Both the position numbers and the translations under genes were made by a program. Positions 7,108 through 13,555 of a DNA stretch of 17,136 bases are shown one piece after another (the stretch's first letter is position 1; each line of letters begins with the position of its first letter). The DNA is from Gammaproteobacteria bacterium (lineage in GTDB: Bacteria > Pseudomonadota > Gammaproteobacteria > GCA-001735895), in contig JARFPR010000271.1 in NCBI GenBank assembly GCA_029288195.1, positions 1-17,136 on the forward strand. Reading direction: 5' to 3'. The notes under the pieces are model-generated. The model searched no databases, was not told the origin of the DNA, and saw only the letters and a list, made by a program, of their open reading frames with translations.

Positions 7108-7109
7108 AA
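7084..7109. terminator. Perfect 9-bp stem-loop over the oxygenase stop codon, possible two-way terminator
   Basis: TTCTACCCC (7084-7092) is followed after an 8-base loop by its exact complement GGGGTAGAA (7101-7109). The arms contain the TAG stop of the oxygenase (7105-7107) and lie between convergent genes. There is no clear run of T after the plus-strand stem (CTTCCGCTGTTTAT) and only a short TTT on the minus strand, so intrinsic termination is possible but not assured. Confidence 0.4.
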
Positions 7110-7132
7110 CTTCCGCTGTTTATATCGAAGCG

Positions 7133-7783
7133 TCAGAAGTCGAAAACCAGGCCGACCTGGATCGTCGTGGTCTCGTAGTCGATACCTTTGAACTCGCCGG
7201 TATCGTCGCCTTCTCCATCGAGGTCGATATCGGTGACGCTGCCGTAACGAAATTCCGATTGCAGGGTCCAGTTTTCGTTGAGGTCATAGTTAACGCCCGC
7301 GAAGACCTGGTAGCCCATGTCACCATCGCCCGAGTAAGAGAGCTCATCACCCCCTCGCTCGAGGTCTATGTCAACTTCTTCAATCCAGGTTAGTCCGGCT
7401 CCCGCGTAGGGTTGCCACTTTCCATTTTTGTCGAACATGTAGTGACCATTGAGGTAAAAGATGTTGGATGCGTAATTACCGTCTTCGAACTCGGAGGTAT
7501 CGGCAAGAGTCACCTCTGAATCGTTGGAACGATACTCCCAGCCGAACTCGACCGCAAAGTTGTCGGTGTAGCGATAGCCGACGCCGAGGCCCCCGGTAAA
7601 GCCAGAGTCGAGATCGATGTCGGCGTCGCCGGACAGGCCGTCGATATCTGCAAAATCGGAACTCAGGTCAGACATCTGGCTGAAACCCACGTAGGGTCGG
7701 ACAAACCAGGTATCCCCGGCGGCGATGGCGTTTGCGCTAAGGGTAAAAAGACTGGCTGCTGTTAATAGTTGTTTCGTGTTCAT
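7133..7783 (-). CDS. Outer-membrane beta-barrel protein (OMP_b-brl/OmpA-like 8-strand type)
   Basis: A 216-residue exported protein. The start is placed at 7783, not at an earlier in-frame codon, because a classical signal peptide starts there (M-N-T-K-Q-L-L, hydrophobic core, cleavage near A-I-A-A/G-D at residues 19-24) and GAGGA lies just upstream. The mature part alternates polar and aromatic residues in strands such as W-F-V-R-P-Y-V-G-F, G-G-L-G-V-G-Y-R-Y and A-V-E-F-G-W-E-Y, joined by very acidic loops rich in Asp and Glu. It ends V-F-D-F with a terminal Phe, the usual signal for outer-membrane insertion. The fold matches small 8-stranded barrels; a pore or adhesion role cannot be told. 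It is divergent from the LytTR regulator, which may control it. Confidence 0.85.
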   Translation of the reverse strand: MNTKQLLTAASLFTLSANAIAAGDTWFVRPYVGFSQMSDLSSDFADIDGLSGDADIDLDSGFTGGLGVGYRYTDNFAVEFGWEYRSNDSEVTLADTSEFEDGNYASNIFYLNGHYMFDKNGKWQPYAGAGLTWIEEVDIDLERGGDELSYSGDGDMGYQVFAGVNYDLNENWTLQSEFRYGSVTDIDLDGEGDDTGEFKGIDYETTTIQVGLVFDF

Positions 7784-7895
7784 GTCGGTATCCTCAAGAT
7801 TGATTGACAATGTGTGTTTCCAATGAAATTACGTGATAATTTCGGTAAAGGACCAGTCAATCCGAGGTTTTTACACGAATGGGCGGCATTTTTGT

Positions 7896-8690
7896 ATGAA
7901 TGGGCACTTTGATATCGGTGGCATCACGCCAAGCAAATACTTTTTCTCGATCGCAATCGTGCTCGGGCTGCTGTTTGCGATGACATCGGTCGATCAGGGC
8001 AAGGCCCCGCTGCTCGTGTTCCTGCAATGGCAACTGCAAACGGTGGTGCCGATGGCGCTCCTGGTAAGCGCACATATGCTGTTTTTGAAAAGCGTTCGTT
8101 TCGCCGGTCTCAGCCCGTGGCTGGCATTGTCCATATCCGGCCTGGTGGGTGCCTCGCTATTCGCACCAATAGCACTTGCCATCGACTTTTGGCTTGAGCC
8201 TCAGGCCCAGTTTACTAGTTATACCGGTGAACTGTTCAATGAATGGATCAGTGTGACGCCACCGGTTGCGATTTGCTGGATTGCACTGAATGTGCCCTGG
8301 CTGCTCGGGTATCGCCTTGAGAAATCCATCTCCGCGGACATGCAAACCGAACTCACCGATAATGCGTCGGACCTGGAACCTGAGTTCCTGTCATTATTGC
8401 CGCCGGAAAAGCGTGGCAAATTACTGTTTCTAAAGTCAGAATTGCATTACCTGCAAGTTGTCACAGACCAGGGAAGTGGCCTGATTCTTTACAATCTGGG
8501 AGACGCTATCGCACAGTTACCGGCTGAATCTGGTCTTTCCGTGCACCGGTCATACTGGGTAGCGCAGGACGCAGTTGATGAACTGATCCGACAGGGACGG
8601 CAGGGCTTACTCAAGTTAAGCAATGGACAAACAGTGCCAGTCAGCCGCAACAAACTAAACCTGGTATCAGCACGCCTCGAGGCCTCGTAA
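7896..8690 (+). CDS. Membrane-anchored LytTR-type DNA-binding regulator
   Basis: A protein of about 264 residues. The first ~145 residues contain four hydrophobic segments (about 14-31, 50-65, 77-99 and 124-143). After a linker rich in Asp and Glu comes a C-terminal LytTR domain (about 170-260), seen from L-F-L-K-S-E-L-H-Y-L-Q-V, an H-R-S-Y-W-V-A block and the closing L-S-N-G-Q-T-V-P-V-S-R-N-K-L. Membrane-bound LytTR proteins act as one-component sensors or work with a partner in the membrane; the signal is unknown. The frame is also open from a GTG at 7833, but ATG at 7896 is preferred: it has a GGGCGG-like site 9 bases upstream and the GTG has none. I found no clear LytTR direct-repeat operator in the 112-base divergent spacer. 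Confidence 0.82.
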   Translation: MNGHFDIGGITPSKYFFSIAIVLGLLFAMTSVDQGKAPLLVFLQWQLQTVVPMALLVSAHMLFLKSVRFAGLSPWLALSISGLVGASLFAPIALAIDFWLEPQAQFTSYTGELFNEWISVTPPVAICWIALNVPWLLGYRLEKSISADMQTELTDNASDLEPEFLSLLPPEKRGKLLFLKSELHYLQVVTDQGSGLILYNLGDAIAQLPAESGLSVHRSYWVAQDAVDELIRQGRQGLLKLSNGQTVPVSRNKLNLVSARLEAS

Positions 8691-8746
8691 ACTCCGATTC
8701 CGGCGGTTAAATGAAACCGTGTCCATTCATTTCCTACCCGGAGTGG

Positions 8747-9139
8747 CTAAAACTCGATAAGTCTCGAATAGGGCAGGTACACCAGGTTTGTAAGGGCCAA
8801 CCCGATGATGGTCCAGATTGTAATCTGCATCCCGCGCACACGGTTTGCCAGGTTTTCGGTCAGCAACGCGCGTGCATGGATAGCGCGGCCGAGTACCAGT
8901 GCAATACCAAATGCATGCACAATCGCAATAGGCGCAGCGTTGAATTCCAGTGCGAATAGCAGCAGCAATGCGATGGGAATATATTCTATCGCGTTAGAAT
9001 GCGCCGCCATCGCGATTGTAAGTGGCGCAAGGTTACCGTCGCCGATGCTGACTTTTTCACGATGTCTTATCTTGATAACCTGCAGCGATAGCCAGACGAT
9101 TGTGAAAGCGCATAACGATGCGTAGATAACCGAGGTCAT
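8747..9139 (-). CDS. MAPEG family membrane protein
   Basis: A 130-residue integral membrane protein with four hydrophobic helices. It fits the MAPEG superfamily (membrane-associated proteins in eicosanoid and glutathione metabolism). After the first helix comes the loop R-H-R-E-K-V-S-I-G-D-G (about 25-35), then A-x-x-x-H-S-N-A-I-E-Y-I-P-I-A (about 44-58), a conserved A-H/N-E-Y-x-P pattern, and H-A-F-G-I-A-L-V-L-G-R-A-I-H-A (about 75-89). Bacterial members may be glutathione transferases or peroxidases, but many are uncharacterised. The ATG is preceded by AAGGGA, which lies inside a hairpin (listed separately). The gene converges with the LytTR gene. Confidence 0.86.
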   Translation of the reverse strand: MTSVIYASLCAFTIVWLSLQVIKIRHREKVSIGDGNLAPLTIAMAAHSNAIEYIPIALLLLFALEFNAAPIAIVHAFGIALVLGRAIHARALLTENLANRVRGMQITIWTIIGLALTNLVYLPYSRLIEF

Positions 9140-9144
9140 TGTGA

Positions 9145-9183
9145 TTTCCCTTGATACATCAATGATCTATGTACGCAGGGAAA
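9145..9183 (-). promoter_or_regulatory. Leader hairpin enclosing the MAPEG ribosome-binding site
   Basis: TTTCCCT (9145-9151) pairs exactly with AGGGAAA (9177-9183). Inside, after a 3x3 internal loop, TACAT (9155-9159) pairs with ATGTA (9169-9173) around a 9-base loop. In the minus-strand transcript the ribosome site AAGGGA of the MAPEG gene (9152-9147) lies within the outer stem, 7 bases before the ATG, so folding would hide it. It could also act as the end of the upstream DUF2784 message, but no T-run follows. Confidence 0.4.
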
Positions 9184-9194
9184 GAGCCGTCGGA

Positions 9195-9590
9195 TCAGGG
9201 CCTGGGGCGAACCCAGAACCAGCTGCCGACTACCAGCGCCCCGAACAGGGTATACAGTAAAATAAACACCCATTCCGGTGCGCGATAGTAAAGCAGCGTC
9301 TCCAGCCAGTGCGCAACGAATGATCCCGGGTAGGTTACATCACCGGCCCTGTCTCGCAGTTCCATTTCCCACAGCGTAAGTGGGCAGATAACGCTGAACC
9401 AGGATTGCAGCACGACGATACCGATCGCCGCAAGGTGTATGATGCGAAACCGCCGATTGCGTACCCAGGACCAGGAGAATAGCTTGCCGACAAAGACCAG
9501 GATTAATCCGAAAACAACAAAGCCGACAAACGACGCATGGATGAAAAGAGTGGCATCGGCTGCGACCAGGTATAGCTGTTTTGTGTCCAT
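9195..9590 (-). CDS. DUF2784 family membrane protein
   Basis: A 131-residue integral membrane protein with four hydrophobic segments (about 8-36, 50-70, 85-100 and 107-126). It fits DUF2784: an early H-A-S-F-V-G-F-V-V-F-G (18-28), then R-I-I-H-L-A-A-I-G-I-V-V-L-Q, and the conserved C-P-L-T-L-W-E-M-E-L-R (about 69-79) followed by a Y-P-G-S-F region. The family has no assigned function. The ATG at 9590 lacks a strong ribosome site. It stands between the small lipoprotein gene and the MAPEG gene on the same strand. Confidence 0.83.
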   Translation of the reverse strand: MDTKQLYLVAADATLFIHASFVGFVVFGLILVFVGKLFSWSWVRNRRFRIIHLAAIGIVVLQSWFSVICPLTLWEMELRDRAGDVTYPGSFVAHWLETLLYYRAPEWVFILLYTLFGALVVGSWFWVRPRP

Positions 9591-9631
9591 GGGAAACTTT
9601 TACAGAACAGGTTTCGGCCAATGACAGGCTA

Positions 9632-9940
9632 TCACTCTTGTTGGTATCCCTGCTGCTGCATGCATTCGTCGATTTCGGCATATATGGCCTGTTTTTCCAA
9701 GGCAAAGTTTTCATTCGCCACCATTGTTGCCTCGTTGGAACTCGAGCTCGCAAGATTCTCGTTCCTTTCTGTATCGGCCTGTTCTATTTGCGCCAGTTTC
9801 TCGTCGACCCGGCAAACTGCCCTGGCATTCTGAAACTCGGCCTGCACGACCGGCCGATTATCCTGGCGGACCCACTCTGATCTACATCCATTTATAAATA
9901 TCGCCGATATGATTACGACAACTGCAGCTACGTTTTGCAA
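9632..9940 (-). CDS. Small predicted lipoprotein of unknown function, TTG start
   Basis: A 102-residue exported protein. Residues 1-18 are hydrophobic and end in the lipobox I-N-G-C, so Cys19 would be lipidated; the next residues (R-S-E) do not contain the inner-membrane retention Asp, which suggests the outer membrane. The mature part is helical and polar, rich in Glu, Gln, Asn and Ala, with a run of four Ser, two further Cys (residues 43 and about 93) that could pair, and a Q-Q-Q near the end. I do not recognise a family. The start is TTG, fixed by an unusually strong ribosome site 7 bases upstream (listed separately). Confidence 0.7.
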   Translation of the reverse strand: MQNVAAVVVIISAIFINGCRSEWVRQDNRPVVQAEFQNARAVCRVDEKLAQIEQADTERNENLASSSSNEATMVANENFALEKQAIYAEIDECMQQQGYQQE

Positions 9941-9947
9941 AATATTA

Positions 9948-9955
9948 CTCCTCCC
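9948..9955 (-). promoter_or_regulatory. Strong ribosome-binding site that fixes a TTG start
   Basis: GGGAGGAG on the minus strand, 7 bases before TTG at 9940-9938. It is the best Shine-Dalgarno match I noticed in the window and the reason for accepting TTG as the lipoprotein start. Confidence 0.75.
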
Positions 9956-9968
9956 GGCGCGAATGACA

Positions 9969-10319
9969 CTAGAGCTCGATGCCTACCCGGTCGAGTACTG
10001 TGACCATTAACCAGTAGCAACCGATGGTTATCATAATCGATGCTCCCATGCTGAGATAAAAATTGTATCCCTGTTTCAATAGCAGTGGCAATGCGATGAA
10101 AAGGGCTAGCGACGGTAATACCAGCCAGAAAATGCTGGAAGCAAGTGCGCCCACCCGGTCGACATCTTTGGTATCGATATAAAGCCAGATCATCGCCAGC
10201 ACCGAGACCAGAGGTATGGATGCCAACAGGGCGCCAAGCAACGAACTGCGCTTGGATATTTCCGAGATTGCGACAATCAGTATTGCCGAGATAACAATTT
10301 TAATAATGTAGTAAATCAT
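9969..10319 (-). CDS. DUF3147 family membrane protein
   Basis: A 116-residue protein made almost entirely of four hydrophobic helices. It shows the DUF3147 pattern: A-I-S-E-I-S-K-R-S-S-L-L-G-A-L-L-A-S-I-P-L-V-S (about 17-39), then I-W-L-Y-I-D-T-K-D (about 44-52) and S-I-F-W-L-V-L-P-S-L-A-L-F (about 62-74). The function of the family is unknown. It follows the 165-residue membrane protein by 17 bases on the same strand, and an AGGTAA-like site precedes the ATG. Confidence 0.83.
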   Translation of the reverse strand: MIYYIIKIVISAILIVAISEISKRSSLLGALLASIPLVSVLAMIWLYIDTKDVDRVGALASSIFWLVLPSLALFIALPLLLKQGYNFYLSMGASIMITIGCYWLMVTVLDRVGIEL

Positions 10320-10336
10320 GTTTTACCTGGCGTCCA

Positions 10337-10834
10337 TCAGTGCATCGCGCTGCTTTGCCCGATGTAGTCGCGAATTTGATCAACTGTTTGATCCAGTTTC
10401 TTGCTGTGCAAACCTGAGTAACCCCGCGTCAGGGGTATGATCGTATTATCGTCTAGGATCACGACGAGCCGGTGAGAATATTTCAGACCACCCGAATCGC
10501 CGGTTTCGATGGCATCGCGCCTGACCTTGGCGATACGGCTGAATGGCACTTGCCCTGTTTTTTTACTAAACAGGTTGCGCCATCGCCAGTGAAAGACGCC
10601 GTCGGTTCTGGAAAAGGTGAAGCTCGCGAACTCAATGTAATAATAAGCCCCTGCTAGTGGCAACAGGATGCCGATAAACAGGCCAACCAGTTCACCGGTC
10701 TTAATGCTGCCATCGAGTACCCCGGGGCCAAGCTCGATCAGCATTAGCGGCGGAATGCATAAAAATAGCACCGGAAACACGTAACTGTTGTTACGGACCT
10801 GGTAAGTGGATTCATCCTCGTGGGTAACAAGCAC
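10337..10834 (-). CDS. Two-helix membrane protein with cytoplasmic beta-rich domain, function unknown
   Basis: A 165-residue protein. Two hydrophobic segments (about 17-35 and 47-66) form a hairpin in the membrane. They are followed by a soluble part with alternating hydrophobic strands (F-T-F-S-R-T-D, F-H-W-R-W-R-N, V-P-F-S-R-I-A-K-V, H-R-L-V-V-I-L-D-D-N-T-I-I-P-L-T) and a final helix. This layout is reminiscent of bacterial PH-like membrane proteins, but I cannot name a family. The start is GTG at 10834, with GGGAAG upstream; there is no ATG before residue 31. It lies 23 bases after the GST gene and 17 before DUF3147. Confidence 0.7.
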   Translation of the reverse strand: MLVTHEDESTYQVRNNSYVFPVLFLCIPPLMLIELGPGVLDGSIKTGELVGLFIGILLPLAGAYYYIEFASFTFSRTDGVFHWRWRNLFSKKTGQVPFSRIAKVRRDAIETGDSGGLKYSHRLVVILDDNTIIPLTRGYSGLHSKKLDQTVDQIRDYIGQSSAMH

Positions 10835-10857
10835 CGGTGTCTTCCCGATAATCTCTG

Positions 10858-11520
10858 TTAAAAGCCGTTTTCGGTTTCTGTCGTGCTATGAAAACTCGTC
10901 GCGCGTGCGCTTGGTCTTGCCTGCATTTGTTGCATCCAATGTTCCAGTCCGGGATAGGATGTCAGCATTGTCGAACCTTCCGGGGTTTCCATGAAGTAGC
11001 GCAGCATCGGATACGCATGCAGGTCTGCTAGCGATACTGAATCACCCGTCAGGAATTCGTATTCATCCTGCAGGAGTTCGAGCTGCTGGAGTACATTTTG
11101 CAAGTTTGGCAAGGCCGCTGCTACCAGGCTTTCATCCGGTTGGCCACCGCCACTGGGTACCACTATACGTTGCACGTAAACATCCCAGACCATCGGCCGA
11201 TAGGTATAGGCATCAAGAATGCTAATGATTTGATTCATGCGTGCGCGTCGTGACGAAACCGACGGCTGCAATGCCGCACCGGGAAAAGTTTCGTCGATAT
11301 AGCGGGTAATCGCACCGGTTTCGTACAGGTAGAATTCACCATGCATCAGGCATGGAATAGTACCGAACGGATTGTGCGCAAGGTATTCTTCGGGAGGTCC
11401 CGTATCGGCAAATATATCTACTTCCTCGAGCTCGTAATCGACATTTTTCTCCTCGAGCGCCATCCGCGCGATGCGGGTGTAAACGCTGATTCTAAGTCCG
11501 AGTAGTTTGATAGTGGACAT
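10858..11520 (-). CDS. Glutathione S-transferase family protein
   Basis: A 220-residue cytosolic protein with the two-domain GST layout. The thioredoxin-like N-terminal domain (1-80) has S12 or Y14 as candidate catalytic residue, N-P-F-G-T-I-P-C-L (50-58) with the cis-proline that contacts glutathione, and Y-E-T-G-A-I-T-R-Y-I (66-75), where Glu67 and Thr68 replace the usual E-S. The helical C-terminal domain (about 88-205) includes the N-capping motif S-L-A-D-L-H-A-Y-P-M (163-172). Length and motifs are complete. The substrate is unknown. The ATG at 11520 lacks a clear ribosome site, and an inverted repeat lies just upstream. Confidence 0.92.
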   Translation of the reverse strand: MSTIKLLGLRISVYTRIARMALEEKNVDYELEEVDIFADTGPPEEYLAHNPFGTIPCLMHGEFYLYETGAITRYIDETFPGAALQPSVSSRRARMNQIISILDAYTYRPMVWDVYVQRIVVPSGGGQPDESLVAAALPNLQNVLQQLELLQDEYEFLTGDSVSLADLHAYPMLRYFMETPEGSTMLTSYPGLEHWMQQMQARPSARATSFHSTTETENGF

Positions 11521-11538
11521 GGCGGAGTTCAGTAAGCC

Positions 11539-11581
11539 AGTAATTTGTTGTCGATGATACCCTGCGTAGGTACAAATTGCT
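11539..11581. repeat. Imperfect inverted repeat upstream of the GST gene
   Basis: AGTAATTTGT (11539-11548) and ACAAATTGCT (11572-11581) are complementary at 9 of 10 positions, with the tenth a G-T wobble, separated by 23 bases. It lies 19 bases before the GST start in the spacer after the GFA-family gene. It could be an operator or an RNA stem; nothing identifies a binding protein. Confidence 0.3.
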
Positions 11582-11634
11582 TTAGCTGTACTTGTTGCGC
11601 CGGCTATGGCCTTTAGTTACAACGCCTCGCAATG

Positions 11635-12099
11635 TCAGATCATCGGATTCTGTGATTGCCATTGTTTTCTCAGCGCGTTTTCGTCTTCGGGCTCACGATC
11701 GAAACACCGGTACTGATCACGATCAATGGCTACCCAGGGTTGTGCGCTTTGCAACCAGATATGCGCCACCGGATCCAGCCAGCTGGTATCGTCCAGCGAA
11801 CCTGCCTTGATGCTAACTACCTCATCTGGACTGTCGGAACCGTGAATAATGCGAGTGCCACAATCGGGGCAAAAGACGCAGCGCTTGATTGCACCGTCTT
11901 CACCGCGGGTATCCCAGCTCTTCAAGCGATCCTCGCCCTGTATGAAAGCGACGTCGTGAGGATTCATCCTCAACGACATGCCAAAGGCACTCGACGACTG
12001 TTTCTGGCAGTCCTTGCAATGGCAGATATAGAGCATTATCGGTGCGCCGGTTAATTCATATTTAATGATGCCGCATTGGCAACCGCCGGTTTTATTCAC
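11635..12099 (-). CDS. GFA-family zinc protein (S-hydroxymethylglutathione-synthase-like), GTG start
   Basis: A 154-residue soluble protein of the GFA/CENP-V fold. All cysteine motifs of the family are present: C7-x-C9, C26-x-C28-x-x-C31 and C77-x-x-C80 (in C-V-F-C-P-D-C-G). In the prototype Gfa, C-x-C with C-x-x-C hold a structural zinc and C-x-C-x-x-C a second one near glutathione. The prototype was described as helping formaldehyde combine with glutathione, but most homologues have no tested activity. The start is GTG at 12099, with GGAG 7 bases upstream. It lies 14 bases after the isochorismatase-like gene, and the GST gene follows 114 bases downstream. Confidence 0.9.
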   Translation of the reverse strand: MNKTGGCQCGIIKYELTGAPIMLYICHCKDCQKQSSSAFGMSLRMNPHDVAFIQGEDRLKSWDTRGEDGAIKRCVFCPDCGTRIIHGSDSPDEVVSIKAGSLDDTSWLDPVAHIWLQSAQPWVAIDRDQYRCFDREPEDENALRKQWQSQNPMI

Positions 12100-12113
12100 A
12101 GTTGTTCTCCAGG

Positions 12114-12686
12114 TTAATTACTTTGAATTTCGTCCAGTACTTCTGCGGTTGAACGAAGCACGCAGAATTCGCGGTCAAGGCTTACCAGGTTAACCCGGTG
12201 GATTTCCTCGCCGGAGTAATGAACGCCGTCGTAGCCAACGCGTTCAAATGCCGCGGTTGCATCGCGAACCAGGGTCACGTCAAAGCCGAGATCAGAGGCC
12301 ATGCGGGTTGATGCCGAAACGCAGTGATCGGTGGTGAGCCCAACGATGACCAGCCTTGAAATACCCGATTCACGCAGATACTGCTCGAGACCGGTTCCGA
12401 TAAAGGCGCTATTAACCTTCTTGGTAAACTCTTTTTCTCCAGCTAACGGCCTTACCTCGTCTTTATACGCATTACCGGGCAGTTCGGGGCGTAATGGTGA
12501 GTTCGGTTCAACTGAGCAATGCCGAATGTGAATGATCGGAAGCTCGTGTTCGCGCCAGGCGCCGAGCAAGGCGGACATATTGTCCTCGGCGTCGGGGTTG
12601 TTGCGTAACCCCAGCGATGGCTCGGCAAGACCTTGCTGAACGTCGATGATCAATAGTGCAGGATTATCGGCGATATCTATCATCAT
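12114..12686 (-). CDS. Isochorismatase-like cysteine hydrolase
   Basis: A 190-residue cytosolic enzyme of the cysteine hydrolase/isochorismatase family. The catalytic triad is visible: Asp15 in L-L-I-I-D-V-Q, a lysine (Lys89 or Lys90) before V-N-S-A-F, and the nucleophile Cys122 in G-L-T-T-D-H-C-V-S-A-S, with the conserved cis-peptide just before it. Members hydrolyse isochorismate, nicotinamide, N-carbamoyl compounds or related amides; the substrate cannot be told. The two first codons are both ATG (12686 and 12683), and no strong ribosome site is seen. It is followed 14 bases later by the GFA-family gene, so the two are probably cotranscribed. Confidence 0.9.
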   Translation of the reverse strand: MMIDIADNPALLIIDVQQGLAEPSLGLRNNPDAEDNMSALLGAWREHELPIIHIRHCSVEPNSPLRPELPGNAYKDEVRPLAGEKEFTKKVNSAFIGTGLEQYLRESGISRLVIVGLTTDHCVSASTRMASDLGFDVTLVRDATAAFERVGYDGVHYSGEEIHRVNLVSLDREFCVLRSTAEVLDEIQSN

Positions 12687-12793
12687 TCTTGAGTCCGTTT
12701 ATAAGTTGAAGTTTCAGGCTGTATCGCCGTTGGGCCATATTCCCGAATAGCTTTGTTCGGTCCCCGGTAATGCTAACTCAACTTTAAGCGGAG

Positions 12794-13552
12794 TTAAATT
12801 TTGTCAGTTTCGAGGTCAATCAGCACAGCCGCGTGATCGCTCAGCGCATCACGGCGACTGGAATTTTCCGAGTCACTGCCCCAGGCATGTTGAAGACCTG
12901 CAATCGCTGGCACCAGCTGCGGACTGCAAAAAGCGTGATCGAGCCGAAATCCGTTATTGCGGTGCGAATACCAGGTGTACTCGCGGCGATTCCCGTGAAG
13001 GTGGCGAAAAGCATCTGCAAAACCATGCTGCTCCATGTCGACGATCCAGTCATGTTCGCGCTGAAACCTCGGACCCTGTGGCTTTTCCTCATCGAGACCG
13101 CGCTTACCGCAGTTTGTGTCTCCGATTAAGAGCCCCGGCCCCCGATTCCATTTTTTAGCCATATTCAACAGCGAAGCCAGGAATGGATATTTCAAGTCTG
13201 GCGCAGTGTAGTTCGGCACGTGCATCAGGCCGAGCGTCAATGCGGGCTGGGTATCAACAGCCGCCATTAACCAGCGTTCACGAACACGCGGCATTCCCCT
13301 TGTCTTGATTGCCTGCAGGGGATGTCGGCTGGCCAACAGGAGTGCGTTTTTGGCGGGCAGCTTCGAGTTAATGCTGCTCAGCTGGTAGCAATATCCGGCT
13401 ACGTCCAGCTCGCATGCCAGCCACTGGCTTGCACTGGTACCGCGAAATTCGCATAGCCCGATAATTTCAGGCTGCCATGCAAGCAATTGCGCCAGTACCC
13501 CGGTTGCGCGTTTACCGCTGCCGGCACGGATATTCCAGGACACGATGCGCAT
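12794..13552 (-). CDS. Endonuclease/exonuclease/phosphatase family protein
   Basis: A 252-residue soluble protein with the complete metal-dependent EEP active site: Asn7 in S-W-N-I-R, Glu35 in L-C-E-F-R, His111 in H-V-P-N, Asp145 and Asn147 in G-D-T-N, a G-F-R-L-D-H motif (201-206) and Asp239-His240 in S-D-H-A-A-V. The fold serves nucleases, phosphatases and phosphodiesterases. No signal peptide or extra domain indicates which applies here. It begins 3 bases after the stop of the 176-residue unknown gene, so they are likely translated from one message. The 107 bases after it (12687-12793) contain only weak 5-bp stems. Confidence 0.9.
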   Translation of the reverse strand: MRIVSWNIRAGSGKRATGVLAQLLAWQPEIIGLCEFRGTSASQWLACELDVAGYCYQLSSINSKLPAKNALLLASRHPLQAIKTRGMPRVRERWLMAAVDTQPALTLGLMHVPNYTAPDLKYPFLASLLNMAKKWNRGPGLLIGDTNCGKRGLDEEKPQGPRFQREHDWIVDMEQHGFADAFRHLHGNRREYTWYSHRNNGFRLDHAFCSPQLVPAIAGLQHAWGSDSENSSRRDALSDHAAVLIDLETDKI

Positions 13553-13555
13553 GTT

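Noticed and set aside
7784..7895. Standard promoter using TTGACA at 7804-7809
   Set aside because: No -10 box lies at 16-18 bases; GATAAT at 7835-7840 is 25 bases away.
8691..8746. Stem-loop terminator between the convergent LytTR and MAPEG genes
   Set aside because: ACTCCG/CGGAGT (8691-8696, 8739-8744) has a 42-base loop, and the inner CGGTT/AACCG stem is only 5 bp with no T-run.
12687..12793. Terminator or operator in the spacer between the EEP and isochorismatase-like genes
   Set aside because: Only 5-bp stems are found (CCGAA/TTCGG at 12743-12760, AACTC/GAGTT near 12776-12795) and no T-run follows.
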